A DNA stretch of 64,000 nucleotides from Dromiciops gliroides (GCF_019393635.1 NC_057861.1:83748327-83812326); one strand, 5' to 3'; positions 1 to 11,030 are shown, numbered from the stretch's first letter. Notes: a model not told the origin generated them from the letters alone. Made by a program: numbers and translations.

Positions 1-470
1 GACACTAACTAGCTATATGACCTTGGTTGAGGCAGTTAACCTTCTATTCCTCAGTTTCCTCATTTGTAAAATAGGGGTAATTATTGCACCTCCCTCCAAG
101 TGTTATTATGAGGATCAAATGAGATAACCTGTGTAGAACATTTTGCAAGCCTTAAAGTGCTGTATGCTGTTGCTCAGTCTTTTCAGTCATATCTGAGTCT
201 TAGTGACTCCATTTTTCTGGAGGGGGGAAGAGGTTCTTGGCAAAGATACTAGAGTGTCTTCCCACTTCCTTCTCCAACTCATTTTACAGATGAGGAAACT
301 AAGGCCAAAAAGGTTAACGAGCTTGCCCAGGGTCATACAGTTAGTAAGTGTCTGGGGTCAGATTTGAACTCAGGAAAATGAGTCTTCCTGACTCCAGAAC
401 TGTGCCACCTTGCTGTCCTTAAAGTGCTATATACATGCTGGCTATTATTGTTATTATTATTTATGCATTC
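1..470 (+). mobile_element. MIR-type SINE, split by a later SINE
   Basis: The left part (1-161) carries the MIR body, with CTAGCTATATGACCTTGG and CCTCATTTGTAAAATAGGGG. The right part (417-470) is the MIR end running into a TTATTATT tail. Between them lies an antisense MAR1-type SINE flanked by the 12-base duplication CCTTAAAGTGCT at 150-161 and 417-428, so the MIR is the older element. Confidence 0.85.
162..416 (-). mobile_element. MAR1-type SINE (long form), antisense
   Basis: Read on the plus strand it runs from the degraded ACAAC-type tail (CTCAGTC...) through CATTTTACAGATGAGGAAAC and GCCCAGGGTCATACAG to GTGCCACCTTGCTGTCC, the reverse complement of the tRNA-like head. It sits inside an MIR with a clear 12-base target duplication. 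Confidence 0.85.
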
Positions 471-1149
471 ATTCATTTTGTTTATTCATTTGTATGTATA
501 TTTATTCTATTATTATTATTATTCATACCCTTATATCATGCCAAGTAGGTGGTCTAACCCACTGTGGGGCTCTTTGATGTAGAACCACTGACCCTTCAGA
601 CTGTAAGGGGTCCTCAAGAACACCTGGGACAGGGTTATAGGATTTCAAGATTGAAGGTCAAGTTCATTTCATTCTATTCAGGAGCCTGGTAGGAAGTGAC
701 GCACCCAGAGTTGTGGAGGTGGGAAGCAGCAGAGATGGGATGTGAATCAATATGCTTTGACATTCCATCTCATGCTCATTTCACTGTGTCTTTCCCAAAC
801 ACAAAGAGGAAGAGAGACTGGCCACAAGTCATTGGTAGAGCTTGACCAAAGACTTACCATTTTCTGACTCGCAACCCAGGGCTCTTTCTTTGACCCTTTT
901 ATATTCCACTGCTCTGGGGCTTCATGGACCTAGTGGGCTCAGTAACCAGTAGGATCTACACTGTTAACAGTTCTTGCTGACAACTGTAGGCTGAGACAGT
1001 TAGTAAGATTTAAAGCCCTTCCCAGTGGAAGAATTTTTAAAATTGCATCCAGAACAAAGGGAAATTGAGTGGACTGACACCTTGATTGGCATTCTGACCC
1101 CCTCTTCTTTGGAAGGCCCATTCACTTTCCCCCATGTTTAGTCATTCAT
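471..1149. other. No gene; AT-rich start then mostly single-copy DNA
   Basis: The first 60 bases are ATT-rich and probably the decayed MIR tail. Bases about 600-910 contain weak MIR-like words but nothing that can be bounded. No coding signal is seen. Confidence 0.5.
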
Positions 1150-1370
1150 CAGCCCCTTTTAAAATAAATCCCTTTTCCACATTAAGGCTGGTGAAAGGAA
1201 ATCAATCCATACTCTCCCAGGCAACCTTGTTAATGCCAGCAGGCCCATTACAGAGCATGTACTACAGGGGCCAATAACTGATGGTGAAATGAAGTCTTTA
1301 TATATATATATGGGCCAGAATAGGGGCAACATCCTAGCCTGAGACAGCAGCTTCAGGGTTATGAAGATAT
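1150..1370. other. Single-copy block, possible non-coding element
   Basis: No repeat family is recognised here. It holds a short (TA)n at about 1301-1310 and several A/T-rich motifs such as AAATCAATCCAT. Only cross-species alignment could show conservation. Confidence 0.25.
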
Positions 1371-1374
1371 AAAA

Positions 1375-1560
1375 AGCCCGGCCCTGGGAGTCAGGAGACA
1401 CTAGATTCTTTGCAACTAACACACTATGGAACCTTTTTTCTCTCTGAGACTCAGTTTCTTCCTTGGTCAAATGAATAGATCAAACCAGATGATCCCTCAG
1501 GTACCAATTCTATAATTATATGGACTAAGATCCCCTCTAGTTTGAAATAGTCTGTCATTC
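1375..1560 (+). mobile_element. MIR-type SINE, decayed
   Basis: The order of motifs is that of MIR: GGGAGTCAGGAGACACTAG, ACTCAGTTTCTTCCTTGG, then AGATGATCCCTCAGGTACC and TTCTATAATTATATGG. No tail or duplication can be set. Confidence 0.65.
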
Positions 1561-1635
1561 TGTCTGGTAATCCAAAGGCAGTGATTGAATCACAGAATGT
1601 CAGAACTAAAAGGAACAGGATCCCTAAATCAATGG

Positions 1636-1883
1636 CTAATAATAAGGAATAAGTAACATTAATATTGTGTTTACTATGTGCCAGATACTATGCTAGGCAC
1701 TAAACAATTATTGGGGAGGCAGGTACTATTATTACCCCCATTTTACAGACTAGGAGACTGAAGCAGACAATAAAGTGACTTACCCAGGCTCAAATAGCAA
1801 GTAAGTTTTTGAGGCTTGATTTGAATTCAGTTCTTCCTGACTCCAGGTTCAGCATTTGATCTACAGTATCACCTAGCTGCCCT
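1636..1883 (-). mobile_element. CORE-SINE (MIR_Mars-like), antisense, near full length
   Basis: Plus-strand motifs run TGTTTACTATGTGCCAG, CCCATTTTACAGACTAGG, AGTGACTTACCCAGG, TTCTTCCTGACTCCAGG and end in CACCTAGCTGCCCT, the reverse complement of the tRNA-like head. The full head and core are present at about 250 bp. Confidence 0.8.
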
Positions 1884-1985
1884 TTAGAATTAGAAGGGAC
1901 CATAGCAGGAATCTAATCCATCTGATACCTGAAAAAGAATCCTCCTTACAAAATTTCTGACAGGTGGTTATCTGTGATCTAATCA
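1884..1985 (-). mobile_element. L3/CR1 LINE 3' end, antisense fragment
   Basis: TAGAATTAGAAGGGACC, AATCTAATCCATCTGATAC and TTTCTGACAGGTGGTTATC match the order of the L3 3' end read backwards. Short and old. Confidence 0.55.
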
Positions 1986-1986
1986 T

Positions 1987-2125
1987 TCAAAGATTTAGAG
2001 TTGACAAGGAGCTTAGAAGTCATTGACTCCAACTCCCATATGGTGCAGGTAAGGAAACTGAAGCCCACTTCAAGTAAATGACTCACCCAAGGTCATTCGA
2101 GCCTGGAGTCAAATCCAAGGTTATT
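1987..2125 (-). mobile_element. MIR-related fragment, antisense
   Basis: TAAGGAAACTGAAGCCC followed by CACCCAAGGTCATTC and GAGTCAAATCCAAGG is the decayed core of a MIR-like element. Head and tail are gone. Confidence 0.6.
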
Positions 2126-2275
2126 AACTCAAAGTCAAGTTTTTTTTTTTTCATAGTATGATATTATCTTCCTTTTGATTTTGCCTGAGATTACAGTTAG
2201 CAAGAAGAAATTAGAATAAATTAAGGCAAGAGTGATTAGGTTTGAATTTGAGGGGACAAGGGGAAATATGCATGT

Positions 2276-2307
2276 AGATAGATAGACAGATAAGTGGATA
2301 CATAGAG

Positions 2308-2361
<54 letters not shown>

Positions 2362-2415
2362 GTATAGATGTAGAGAGAAAGAGAAAGATGGATAGGTAGA
2401 GATAGAGATAGAGAA
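2276..2415. repeat. (TA)n microsatellite with GATA-like flanks
   Basis: About 22 TA units occupy roughly 2311-2356. Degenerate GATA/GAGATA repeats lie on both sides. Hydrophobic Ser/Tyr/Ile frames across it are products of the repeat. Confidence 0.95.
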
Positions 2416-2484
2416 TGGACAGAAGCTAGAGATGATAAAACTGGGGAAGGTGATGAAGGAAGGGCCATGATAATGATCTTGATG

Positions 2485-2775
2485 CTTTTCAAGGGCTGTC
2501 ATGTGAAAGGAAGTCATATTAGCACTTCTTGACCACAGGGGACAGAAATGGCAACAATGTTTGGGAATGGTAAAGAAGCATTTTTAGGGTTGATTAAAAG
2601 AACAATATCTTAATGATACGGCCTACCTCAGGAGGCAATGACTTCCCTCTCACTGTAGGTCTTCAAGCAAAGGTTTAACCACTTCTCCAGAATGTTCTTT
2701 TTAGGGTAGTAGTCAGCCCAGAAGGCTGCTGAGGTCCCTTCTAACTCTGAAACGTTGTGATCCTTTCAAATCCCT
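2485..2775 (+). mobile_element. L3/CR1 LINE 3' end, sense
   Basis: TTTCAAGGGCTGTCATGTG, CTCAGGAGGCAATGACTTCC, GTAGGTCTTCAAGCAAAGG and GTCCCTTCTAACTCTG follow the L3 consensus in order. These words encode the last part of the CR1-type reverse transcriptase frame and its 3' end; the reading frame is decayed. Confidence 0.8.
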
Positions 2776-2861
2776 GACAGACCTTTCACAGGTTCAGCAA
2801 AGTGTTTGACAATACCCATCATTCTATTGTTAAAAAAAAAAAGGAAAATAGAATATAGAAT

Positions 2862-3055
2862 TGAGAGCTGGAGGAGATTTTAAAGATTGATCAATCCTAT
2901 CTTTCCTCTCTGTTCCCACCATTTATACATAAGGAAACTGAGGCTGAGAGTAGGCCAGTGATCTGGCCAAGGTCACCCTGAGGTTCGGTAACCAAGATCA
3001 GATAAGAACTGAGATCTGATTCTCAGGCTCAAGACCATTTCTCATAGTCCTTTTA
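2862..3055 (-). mobile_element. MIR-related element, antisense
   Basis: GAGAGCTGGAGGAGATTTT, ATAAGGAAACTGAGGCTGAG and GGCCAAGGTCACC follow the order of the MIR3-like family, ending near CTCAAGACCATTTC. Confidence 0.65.
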
Positions 3056-3490
3056 GGCTGGGGAATTACTTTGACCTCCGCTCTGAGAGCTCAGCCTTCT
3101 GGATAGAAATGAGATGCAACATTTCTGAGTGTGTTCAAGGGGACCCAACAAAATGGAAACGATTTCATAAATATGCAGATTGCCTGGGCCTCGCTTGCCC
3201 AGGGAAGGCAGCTCAGCCTGTTCCCACCTGCGCTACATCCCCCATTCACTCTCAAAATACTTTAAGAGGATCAAGAATGGATTTTTTAAATGAAGTTAGA
3301 GTTGAACAGGGTATATAATCCATCTAGGAAAGGGGCTGAGTTGTCGTGGGCTTTTTTCCCCCCTTCGCTTTCTTTTTCCTCCCTTGTCTGTCATCCTGCT
3401 CAGCCTTCTGCAAAATTAAGAGCCTGGCAGGCAGTTGGATGGAACCTTTAATACACCAAGTTTCTGGCTGCCTAATGACTGTGGAGGAGT
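3056..3490. other. Single-copy block, candidate conserved non-coding element
   Basis: About 430 bp without recognised repeats between two SINEs. It contains CATAAATATGCAGATTGC, a pyrimidine-rich stretch at about 3352-3385 and TTAATACACCAAG. An open frame at 3109-3318 (69 codons) has no recognisable domain. Conservation is a guess from its compositional complexity and lack of decay by repeats. Confidence 0.3.
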
Positions 3491-3499
3491 GAGGAAGCA

Positions 3500-3660
3500 A
3501 TATGGAGGAGGAGAATGAACCTGGGGTGGAGTCAAGTCTCTGCCTCTTCTGGACTCCCTAGATGACCTGAGGGAAGTTTCTTAACTCTCGACCTCAAACT
3601 CCTCTTTTATAAAATTAAGAAATTGGACAAAATGATTTTAAAGCCCTTTCCATTTCTAAC
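3500..3660 (+). mobile_element. MIR-type SINE
   Basis: GGAGTCAAGTCTCTGCC, AGATGACCTGAGGGAAG, CTCTTTTATAAAATTAAG and TAAAGCCCTTTCCATTTC are MIR motifs in sense order. Confidence 0.7.
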
Positions 3661-4110
3661 ATTCTTATTTTAAGTTCCTTTTCATCTTTGAAATTATGTT
3701 TAATGAATGGATTGGACAAATGAAAATACATCTGTTAGACTCATACTATGTGCCAGGAATCATGGTGAGTGGATTCAGGCCCCTTCAAGTCTAATTTTCT
3801 ATTCATTAGACATTTAGTGCATATAGTCACCTCTTCCAGGCTGAAGAATGCTATGCTATCACAGGATGGATGACTTAGAGGGGTGTGTGATAAAATGCTG
3901 AGTGACAGCTGAATAATGTGTGACTGGAGGAGAGATCTGGAAATACTTCTTAGAGGAAGTAGAATGTGGCTTCCACTTTTTAAAGGCTAGGCATGATGGG
4001 AAAGGGAAAATCATGCAGAGGCAAAACTGAACAAAAGTAGAGTGACAGAGAACATGGGGTATATCCAGTGGGTAGAGTAGGCCAGTTTGACTTGATTAGA
4101 GAGTTAATAG
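3661..4110. other. No gene; weak repeat-like traces
   Basis: CATACTATGTGCCAGG at about 3747 is a short antisense MIR trace. The part at about 3920-4060 (TCTTAGAGGAAGTAGAATG) resembles a decayed interspersed repeat also seen near 23280 and 36790, but I cannot name it. Confidence 0.35.
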
Positions 4111-4111
4111 A

Positions 4112-4560
4112 GAGGAGTGGCATTCATTAAATATTCAGCAAGCATTTATTAAGCTCTTTGCAAGGGACTAGGGATACAAAAAAAGGAAGAGAAAGCAATA
4201 AACATTTATAGAATACCTACTATGTGCCAGCCACTGTGCTAAGCACTTTACAAATATTATCTCATTTGGTGTTCACAACAACCCTGAGAGGAAGGGACTG
4301 TTATTATCCCCATTCTGTAGGTCAGGAAGTTGAAGCAAAAAGAGGTTAAGTGACTTGGCCAGAGTCACACAGATAATAAGGGTCCGAGGTCTGATTTGAA
4401 CTCAGCTTCTTCTTGACTCCAGGCCCGGAACTTTATGACACACCAACCTGCCTCAAAAACAAACAATAAATAGGACCCACCTCCAATGAACTTATATTCC
4501 ACTTGGGAAAATAACAAAGGCACAAGGCAGATGAGTATTAATTAGGGATGTCCATCCCTA
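4112..4560 (-). mobile_element. MIR-type SINE, antisense, interrupted
   Basis: AGCAAGCATTTATTAAGC and GGACTAGGGATACAAAAA at the left continue after an insertion as CCTCCAATGAACTTATATTC at about 4480, the order expected of one antisense MIR. Confidence 0.7.
4190..4456 (-). mobile_element. CORE-SINE (MIR_Mars-like), antisense, nested in an MIR
   Basis: ATAGAATACCTACTATGTGC, CAAATATTATCTCATTTGG, ACAACAACCCTGAGAGG, GTTAAGTGACTTGGCC and TCTTGACTCCAGGCCC run in antisense order for about 260 bp, splitting the older MIR. Confidence 0.8.
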
Positions 4561-4697
4561 TGATCTTAAGGAATTGATAGTAGTGCCTGACATAATGATT
4601 ATAATTGTAAAGAATCATTTGAGATCCCTTCTCTGAATAATGTTTTAAGTACATAAAATAAAATGATACAATTAGAACGGGAATAAATTACATTGAA

Positions 4698-4882
4698 ATG
4701 TTGTTGCGGGGAAAAAGTCCATATGACAGATTTAATTGATCAAATTGATGGTGAGGCATCCCAAAGAATTACAAGACTCAGTGACTCTGTTTACCAAGTT
4801 TTATTAGAAGACTGGTAACCACAAGGAGAAGCACCCAAAGGAGATAGGTGTCTTGAATAGGGAGAGGGAAAATGATTATATA

Positions 4883-4920
<38 letters not shown>

Positions 4921-4921
4921 C

Positions 4922-4982
<61 letters not shown>

Positions 4983-5588
4983 AAGTAGGTTATCTCCTCA
5001 TTTTCTTAATCTCCTCCTTAGGAAGGTTCATATCTTAATTTTAACTTCCTGGGGTCCTAAGATGTCCTCCAAGGTGTGTTGCTGGGGTTTAAATGTCATA
5101 AGGTGAACCCAAAGACATACTTGGTCTTTCTACAGAAGTTCATAAAGACATCCTTCAATTTGTCAGAGCCTAAGGGTCTCTCTGTTTATGATATCTCTTT
5201 ACTTTAAGATCTGGTTTCTAGGTCCAGTTTCTGTTTCCTGTCATCTAGGAATATTAATGGCTATTAATGGTTAATGATCCCTGGTTACCTTCCCTAAGTT
5301 TCTGTTGACATTGTTGGTTGATAGTAGCCCTCTGGTTACCTAGGTCTTAGTTTCTATGTTAACCCTTCTGGCTATTACTGATCAAGTCTTAGGTTATCTG
5401 TTAACTCCTTTTTAGCTATGGATGATTAGATCTCATGTCTTAAGTTAGAGCTCAGGTCTTAAGTTGTCTGTTAGCCCCTTTTAGCCGCCTCTATCACATA
5501 GACCCCAGGTTAAAAACTCTTGGTCATTAGATGAGCTTTAGGATCCCTTTAACTCTTTATGTCAGACTGTGACCTGGAGGATCAAGTA
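4698..5588 (-). mobile_element. Possible LTR remnant of an endogenous retrovirus
   Basis: The left edge TGTTGTTGCGGGG and right edge GTAACAAC could be LTR ends. Reading in reverse, a TATA/poly-A-signal arrangement is suggested by TTTTATTAG near 4801. A microsatellite lies inside. No pair of LTRs and no internal genes are seen, so the call is tentative; it would be an old fossil. Confidence 0.3.
4877..4982. repeat. Compound microsatellite (TG)n(TA)n(GATA)n
   Basis: Alternating TG then TA runs at about 4882-4920 pass directly into about 14 perfect GATA units at 4924-4982. The long perfect GATA run suggests high mutability. Confidence 0.95.
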
Positions 5589-5810
5589 ACAACCAACCAA
5601 CTAGTGAACATTTATTAAGCACCTGCTAGCTGCTGAGCATCGTGCTATGCATTGGAATCCACTGCTGTTGATTCATCAGTCTATAAGCATTGATGAAGAA
5701 AGGTTTTCTATGTTCCAGGCACTGTTATGCTCTAGGATTCAAAAACTAAAGGGGAAAAAATGAGACTTTTACCCTTATGGAGTTTACAATACGCATGCTT
5801 ATAAAAGACG
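5589..5810 (-). mobile_element. Two antisense MIR fragments
   Basis: GTGAACATTTATTAAGCACC at the left and TATGTTCCAGGCACTG plus ACCCTTATGGAGTTTAC at the right are both MIR-tail motifs, so this is either two copies or one broken copy. Confidence 0.65.
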
Positions 5811-6529
5811 TTCAAAAATTCAAAATATTTTTTTTCAGGGGAGACACTAGCAGAAGAGAAGCCTGAGAGATAAAGAAAGGGGCTCACGTGCCAAGATTCG
5901 CACAAGGTCAAGAATGCAAGAAACAATATTGGTCTCCATCTGGCCTGGTGGTCTCTGCCTATCTCACCACTCCTCCTCCACCCAACACCCCCCCCACACA
6001 CACACACCCTTTATTCTGCTAGGATAAAAAACCCTTGTAACTTGGAAACTCTGAAACTAAATTGAATTATAGTCAAAGCTATCTTGGATCTGACTCAGTG
6101 CATATTTATGGGTTGGGACTAATGAATTGCATGGCAGCCCATCACTGTCAACCAATTTGGGGGGGGGAACATACAGTATGCTGGGATTAGCTCCCCACAG
6201 ATGGCTCCAGGTAGGGGCAGTTAGGGGTTATAACAACTAGTACTTAGGAAAGGTAGTACATTGGACTTGAACATCCCTGCTGACCCTGGAAAGGGTGGGA
6301 GGGTTGACCCCAGAAATGTATAGAACTGAAGTTTACCTAACAAGATGTGAAAGTGGAATGGAAGGGAGATTAGGTGGAAAGAGGGAGCCCCCAAAGCTGG
6401 CAAGATGACCCTGGAAATCTGATGATTTTACCTAAGCTCTCAGGCCTGAACTTTCATCAAGATTTTCTACCTCCCAGGGATGGTGTCAGAAAAAATACTT
6501 AATAAGCTTAATAAATAATATATAAATGA
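5811..6529. other. No gene; single-copy DNA
   Basis: Nothing assignable. It includes a C-rich/CA run at about 5985-6008 and a G-run at about 6160-6167. Short frames here lack any family resemblance. Confidence 0.5.
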
Positions 6530-6645
6530 ACTTAGAATCACAAACTTGCAATGTGACCTTAGACAAGTCCTCTGACTCAAGGCCTTGATTTTCTTCTCTG
6601 TAAAATGGAGGAACTGATCTAAATCATCTGTTCTCTAAAATTGGA
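6530..6645 (+). mobile_element. MIR-type SINE
   Basis: AATGTGACCTTAGACAAG, TTGATTTTCTTCTCTG and TAAAATGGAGGAACTG are the MIR core in sense order. Confidence 0.75.
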
Positions 6646-6879
6646 AATCAGAGAGAAAATCTTGTTTCCCTGATCAGTGGAAATTAGATTTGCTCTTAGT
6701 TTGAAAATGCAAAATTATGAACAAGAGGTTAAACATGCAAAGACAGAGATTTCAGGTCTATAGAAAAGAAAAGCATCCTAATCATTAGAGTTAACATAGA
6801 GTGGAATAGGGTATAGCAGGAGGGGAGTCAGGAGAAGGGGCTCTCCTTCATCAGCAGGCTTCATACTAAGAAGAGGGGA

Positions 6880-7345
6880 TGATGTGGAGTAACTATTCAT
6901 AGTATCATGGATTTTAAGTGAAAAGGAGTCTTGGAGTTCATCTAGTTCTTCCTCATCCTGCAAATGAGAAAATTGAGGACCAGGGATTTTGTCACTTGTC
7001 TGAGGTCACCAATGTAGTAAGGAACAGCGACAGGATTTAAACTTAAGTCCTCTGACTTCAAACTCAGTCTGCATTCTACTTCACTGTTCCTTATTGCTTC
7101 AATGGACAAGAGATTGGACTAAATGACTTCTGAGGTCCCTTCCACCCCTGAGATCTTATAATTCGGGTATCCTTTTTGACAATGAATTGCTAAAATAGAG
7201 AAGTAGATAGTGGTCTGTCACCACAGCCAGCTGAAAAAGGATAATAACAATAGTGCCTGCCTTGCAGCATTGATGTGAGAAAAGAGTGAGATGTTTGTAA
7301 AAGCACTTAGTACATAGAAGGCAATATAAAAATGCTAATTCCCTC
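6880..7345. mobile_element. Cluster of three decayed MIR-related fragments
   Basis: An antisense MIR3-like piece covers 6880-7090 (GAGTTCATCTAGTTC, GTCCTCTGACTTC). Sense MIR pieces follow at 7100-7165 (GGACTAAATGACTTCTG) and 7232-7345 (AATAGTGCCTGCCTTG, AAGCACTTAGTACATAG), probably one MIR split by decay. Confidence 0.65.
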
Positions 7346-8250
7346 TTCTCCCTTCAAATACCTAACAGGTATCCAAAAAGCTTCTTATAGATGATTTATG
7401 TAGCTAAATGTGCACATACTACCCCTTTAAGAATTACTATAACATTTCTAGTAATCAGAGTTTATTGACTTATAGTTTGAAGAATATAGACATTGGTTTT
7501 GTTGGTTTTCTTAACTGAGACATTGATCTATATCCAAGATTATGGCTTTTTTCTCTTTCTTCATGATTTTTCTGCTATTACCCACAATGGTTGTTCAGCA
7601 ATCATATCTATCTGTACTGTTAGTACTTGAGTGTGAGTTCATCTGGGCCAAATGACTTCAACACATTCACGATACCCAAGTACTTTTTTTTAACCATCTT
7701 TTCATTTGTGTTGAGTTTCAAATTCCTATTTAACTTTGCATTCTGTCCATTCAAATTTTATGATTATTTTTCTATATATAGGCCAGAATGAAACTGGGGT
7801 CTGAGTAGAGGATTGATTGCATAATGAATTCTAAGATTAAATAGTCACTTGCCTTTAAGGTTCCCGTAATTTCTAACTGAGAACCAATTCCTCTTTATTT
7901 GTAAGAATCAAGTCCACAATAGCAATTTCTATCATTGCTTTACGCATAATTTTAAAAATGAAATTGTAAACAAATCAATGCAAATCACATCCCTTGCTGT
8001 ACCTTTGTTACAGCTAATAATTGGCATCTTAATAGTTGAAGTCTGTCATTATCATTATATCATCCATCTGCAATAAATTTGCAATCTTTTTGCTAATTTG
8101 AACTTTTCCCCAAATTACTTGCCTATTAACTTCTTCTGTTCAGGTGGTCTGTATTATAATCCTATAACAAAATATATCTGTAATTACTCTGGTATTCACC
8201 CTCCCTAGGAAAGCTACCCCAGGTTCAAGGTAGTCTGTGGATCAGTAACT
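7346..8250. other. No gene; AT-rich single-copy DNA
   Basis: About 900 bp of AT-rich sequence without a nameable repeat. A very old LINE cannot be excluded. No open frame above noise. Confidence 0.45.
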
Positions 8251-8254
8251 ACTC

Positions 8255-8440
8255 AAAGTCACAGTACAGTGGAAAGGACACTGAAATCAGAAGACCTGGG
8301 TTCAAATCTCACCTATGATGGTTACTGTGCATGCTTGACCAGGTCACCTAATGTTCCTGGACTTCAGTTTCCACAGCTATAAAATGAGAAGGTGGACTCT
8401 GAGATCCCTTATACTTCTAGATTTATGATCCAATGATCTT
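8255..8440 (+). mobile_element. MIR-type SINE, near full length
   Basis: CAGTACAGTGGAAAGGACAC, AGACCTGGGTTCAAATCTC (with a B-box-like GGTTCAAATC), TTCAGTTTCCACAGC and TAAAATGAGAAGGTGG are all present in order. Confidence 0.85.
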
Positions 8441-8529
8441 CATCATCTCCCATTCACACATATACTTTTACTAACCAACCAAAGGACACTTCCATTTCAT
8501 CCTGGAAAACCCAATTTTTAGGGTATTTC

Positions 8530-8935
8530 TTTCTTCCTTTGGTTATTCTCTCCATACCATCATTTTAGAAAGTACTCTGCTTCTGCTTCATCTCATCTTC
8601 ACCAAGACTTTCTGAGTATACTTCCTTCTCATTTGCTGCCTTGCTTCCAGGGGAAGCCTAGACTCTTGAGATCCTTTACTCCTCATTGGTTACTTGGTCC
8701 CTAGGATCACCATTTAAAGCTTCACTTCACTCTCTCCTGGATTCTGCCTCCTTGCCAATGGTTACAAAGCCCCTGATTGAGTGCTATCTTTGTTCTCTGG
8801 CCACCTGCTCCCCAGATCCAAATGGAATGTTTCCCTTCATTAGAACGTAAGTTCATTGAGGATAGGAGCCTGGCCCATGGTCTTTAATAAATGCTTTATT
8901 TATCCATCTAGCTAGCTAATCAGTAGCTCCAATAA
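8530..8935 (+). mobile_element. Unassigned interspersed repeat with L2-like tail
   Basis: The last 100 bases (ATTAGAACGTAAGTTCATTG, CTTTAATAAATGC) are an L2-type 3' end. The preceding pyrimidine-rich 300 bp is not L2 as I know it but resembles the segments upstream of similar tails at 17320-17800 and 40825-41130. Confidence 0.45.
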
Positions 8936-9884
8936 AAGGAATTTAAATAAATAGCAAATTCTGTGAGAAAATAAAGCTTCCCAATGCACATATTTGGTAG
9001 ACTCTACCATGTTACCACAACAAAAGTGGACAAGGTACATATATACAGAGAACATGTGTGATCAGAGAAGACATATGGAGTACACATACATTAGAGATAT
9101 ATGAATCAAAAAGGATACCACAGGAGCCTATGTGACCAGGATATACATAAGAAGGGCACACAACAGAGTGGATAGGTTGCACATGTGGTCAAGACAACTT
9201 CCATCTCTGATGCTGCAGGGTCTCTGATATCCTTTAATGATGTCATCATGCAGCTCTCTGCTGGGCATACATGTGTATGGGCATCACTTCTCTGATATTG
9301 TGGTTGTATAATCTCTACTGTGTAAAAAATGTCCACTAGGTATCATTGAGTCTGCTGATCTCCTAATCACAGAGCTTCTTTCTGTTATTAGCTCCTAGAC
9401 TTCATCTCTTCAGGGTCACCTGTTCACCATCTGGCATTCTCCTCCTGGGATGAAATGAAAATGATATCTCACCCTACTAAAGTCAGACTGAGAAATCTTC
9501 AGTCATTAGTTAAATAATGGGGAGTCAAACAACCAAACCTTATTTGCTGTCCATTGTCCAAGACAACTCTCTGACTTAGGATTGGAACTTCTATTTACCA
9601 TTTCATGGCTATCCTATATACCATAAAACCATGAGGAAGGAGGCCACATCTAAACCCTGAAAAAGCTATGTAATATGACCTTGAGACTTATTTCACTCCC
9701 CAGCCCATCTTTGTATTGCCAGATAAATGAATCTGAACAAGATCAAAACTAAGCAAAGACAATAAGGTTATTGTCCTCTACCCTCCTGACCCACATTCCT
9801 ATCATTATAATGTATCATCTGACAGTAGCAACCAATAAACCCAAGAACAAATACATGACTTTGGCACTCTTTTTCTCCAGGGAA
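8936..9884. other. No gene; single-copy DNA
   Basis: No repeat recognised in about 950 bp, apart from short A/T-rich and CATACATA-like patches. A 76-codon minus-strand frame at 9106-9336 shows no recognisable domain. Confidence 0.45.
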
Positions 9885-9965
9885 GGGAAGGGAATAGGTA
9901 TTTATTAAGTACCTACTATGTGCTAAGTATTATGCTCAGCACTTTACAAATATCTCATTTGATAA
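9885..9965 (-). mobile_element. MIR fragment, antisense
   Basis: GGTATTTATTAAGTACCTAC, ATGTGCTAAGTATTATGC and AAATATCTCATTTG are the MIR 3' region in reverse. Confidence 0.75.
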
Positions 9966-10339
9966 AGTAGGAAAAACCTCTATGTTTCCCTTCTCATTGC
10001 TTTTGTTTCTTCCTCTGAGAGCACTTTCCTACTCTTCCCCACTGTGGTCCCTGTATTTCCTTACATCAGTTTTATCTTCTTAGTACACAGGAATATTCTA
10101 TTGTCCCTATTTATTCTATTCCTTTTGAATACAGTACAACCTTCCTGGTCCATGTACCAGTTATTACTCTCATTTGACCAATTCTCAATGATAACAAAGA
10201 CCTTAAAGTTGCCGGCTTAGGTAAGGATCTCTATTTTACCTAATTTACAAGATGCACCTTTCATTTTTAATTAATTCGTTTTTATTTTTTGCAGTTATAT
10301 ACAAATAGCTGAGGCCATGGGTCATTTTTTTGTTCTCTT
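9966..10339. other. No gene; single-copy DNA
   Basis: Nothing assignable. The last 80 bp (TTAATTAATTCG...) are AT-rich and lead into a CA microsatellite. Confidence 0.45.
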
Positions 10340-10463
10340 TACACACACACACACACACACACAAACATACATATATGTGTGTGTGTCTATTTGTGTGTAT
10401 AGATGTATATATACATATATGTGAATGTATACATATGTGTGTATGTATATATACATATACACT
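10340..10463. repeat. (CA)n/(TATATG)n compound microsatellite
   Basis: About 12 CA units at 10341-10364 pass into imperfect ATATGTGTG and TATACATA repeats. The frame reading His-Thr repeats is a repeat artefact. Confidence 0.95.
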
Positions 10464-10877
10464 TTTTTCTTGGATATTAAGTGGTTTTTTGTTCTCTTTA
10501 TATGTTTCTTCTTTCGTTGTGCCTGCTACTCTCTATGGTATCTCACATGGCAGATAAATGTAAGAAGTTTTCGCTCTCCCTCTCCATTTTCTCTTTAAAG
10601 CACTCTTGATCAGATTCACAGAATTGCATTTTTGCTGGCCTGGGTTAACACACTCCATCCCCGGCTAAGAGTACATCATTTTTGTATTTTAAGCTGTGTT
10701 CTAGAAATCCAAATCCTATTCTCAGTCATGATCCTTTCAGGCAGCTGTTTGTTCACTTCCCAGAATCTGCCTTGCTCTTATAAAGCCCCTACCTTCAATC
10801 AGTGGCAATGATGAAAATATCACCTGTATCCCTAAGGTTTCACTTGTTTTCTGTTTGTTTCTTGTGGTTTACTTTGG

Positions 10878-11030
10878 TTTGTTTTAGATTTGGTTGGTTT
10901 GATTTGGTTTGTCTTTTTTGTTTTTTGGTTTGTTTTAGATTTGGTTGGTTTGATTTGGTTTGTCTTTTTTGTTTTTTGGTTTGTTTTAGATTTGGTTGGT
11001 TTGATTTGGTTTGTCTTTTTTGTTTTTTGG
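10878..11030. repeat. Perfect 51-bp tandem repeat, three copies
   Basis: Units at 10878-10928, 10929-10979 and 10980-11030 are identical by eye and consist only of T/G-rich words (TTTGTTTTAGATTTGG...). A degenerate partial copy precedes them. Because 51 is a multiple of three, one frame (10802-11203) stays open and repeats a 17-residue Phe/Leu/Cys-rich peptide; nothing else supports coding. Confidence 0.95.

Noticed and set aside
2211-2517. Two overlapping 93-codon frames with hydrophobic Tyr/Ile stretches
   Set aside because: Produced by the (TA)n microsatellite and its flanks.
4921-4982. CRISPR-like or other regular array
   Set aside because: GATA, GGAA, CA and TG arrays are plain microsatellites without spacers; the organism is a mammal.
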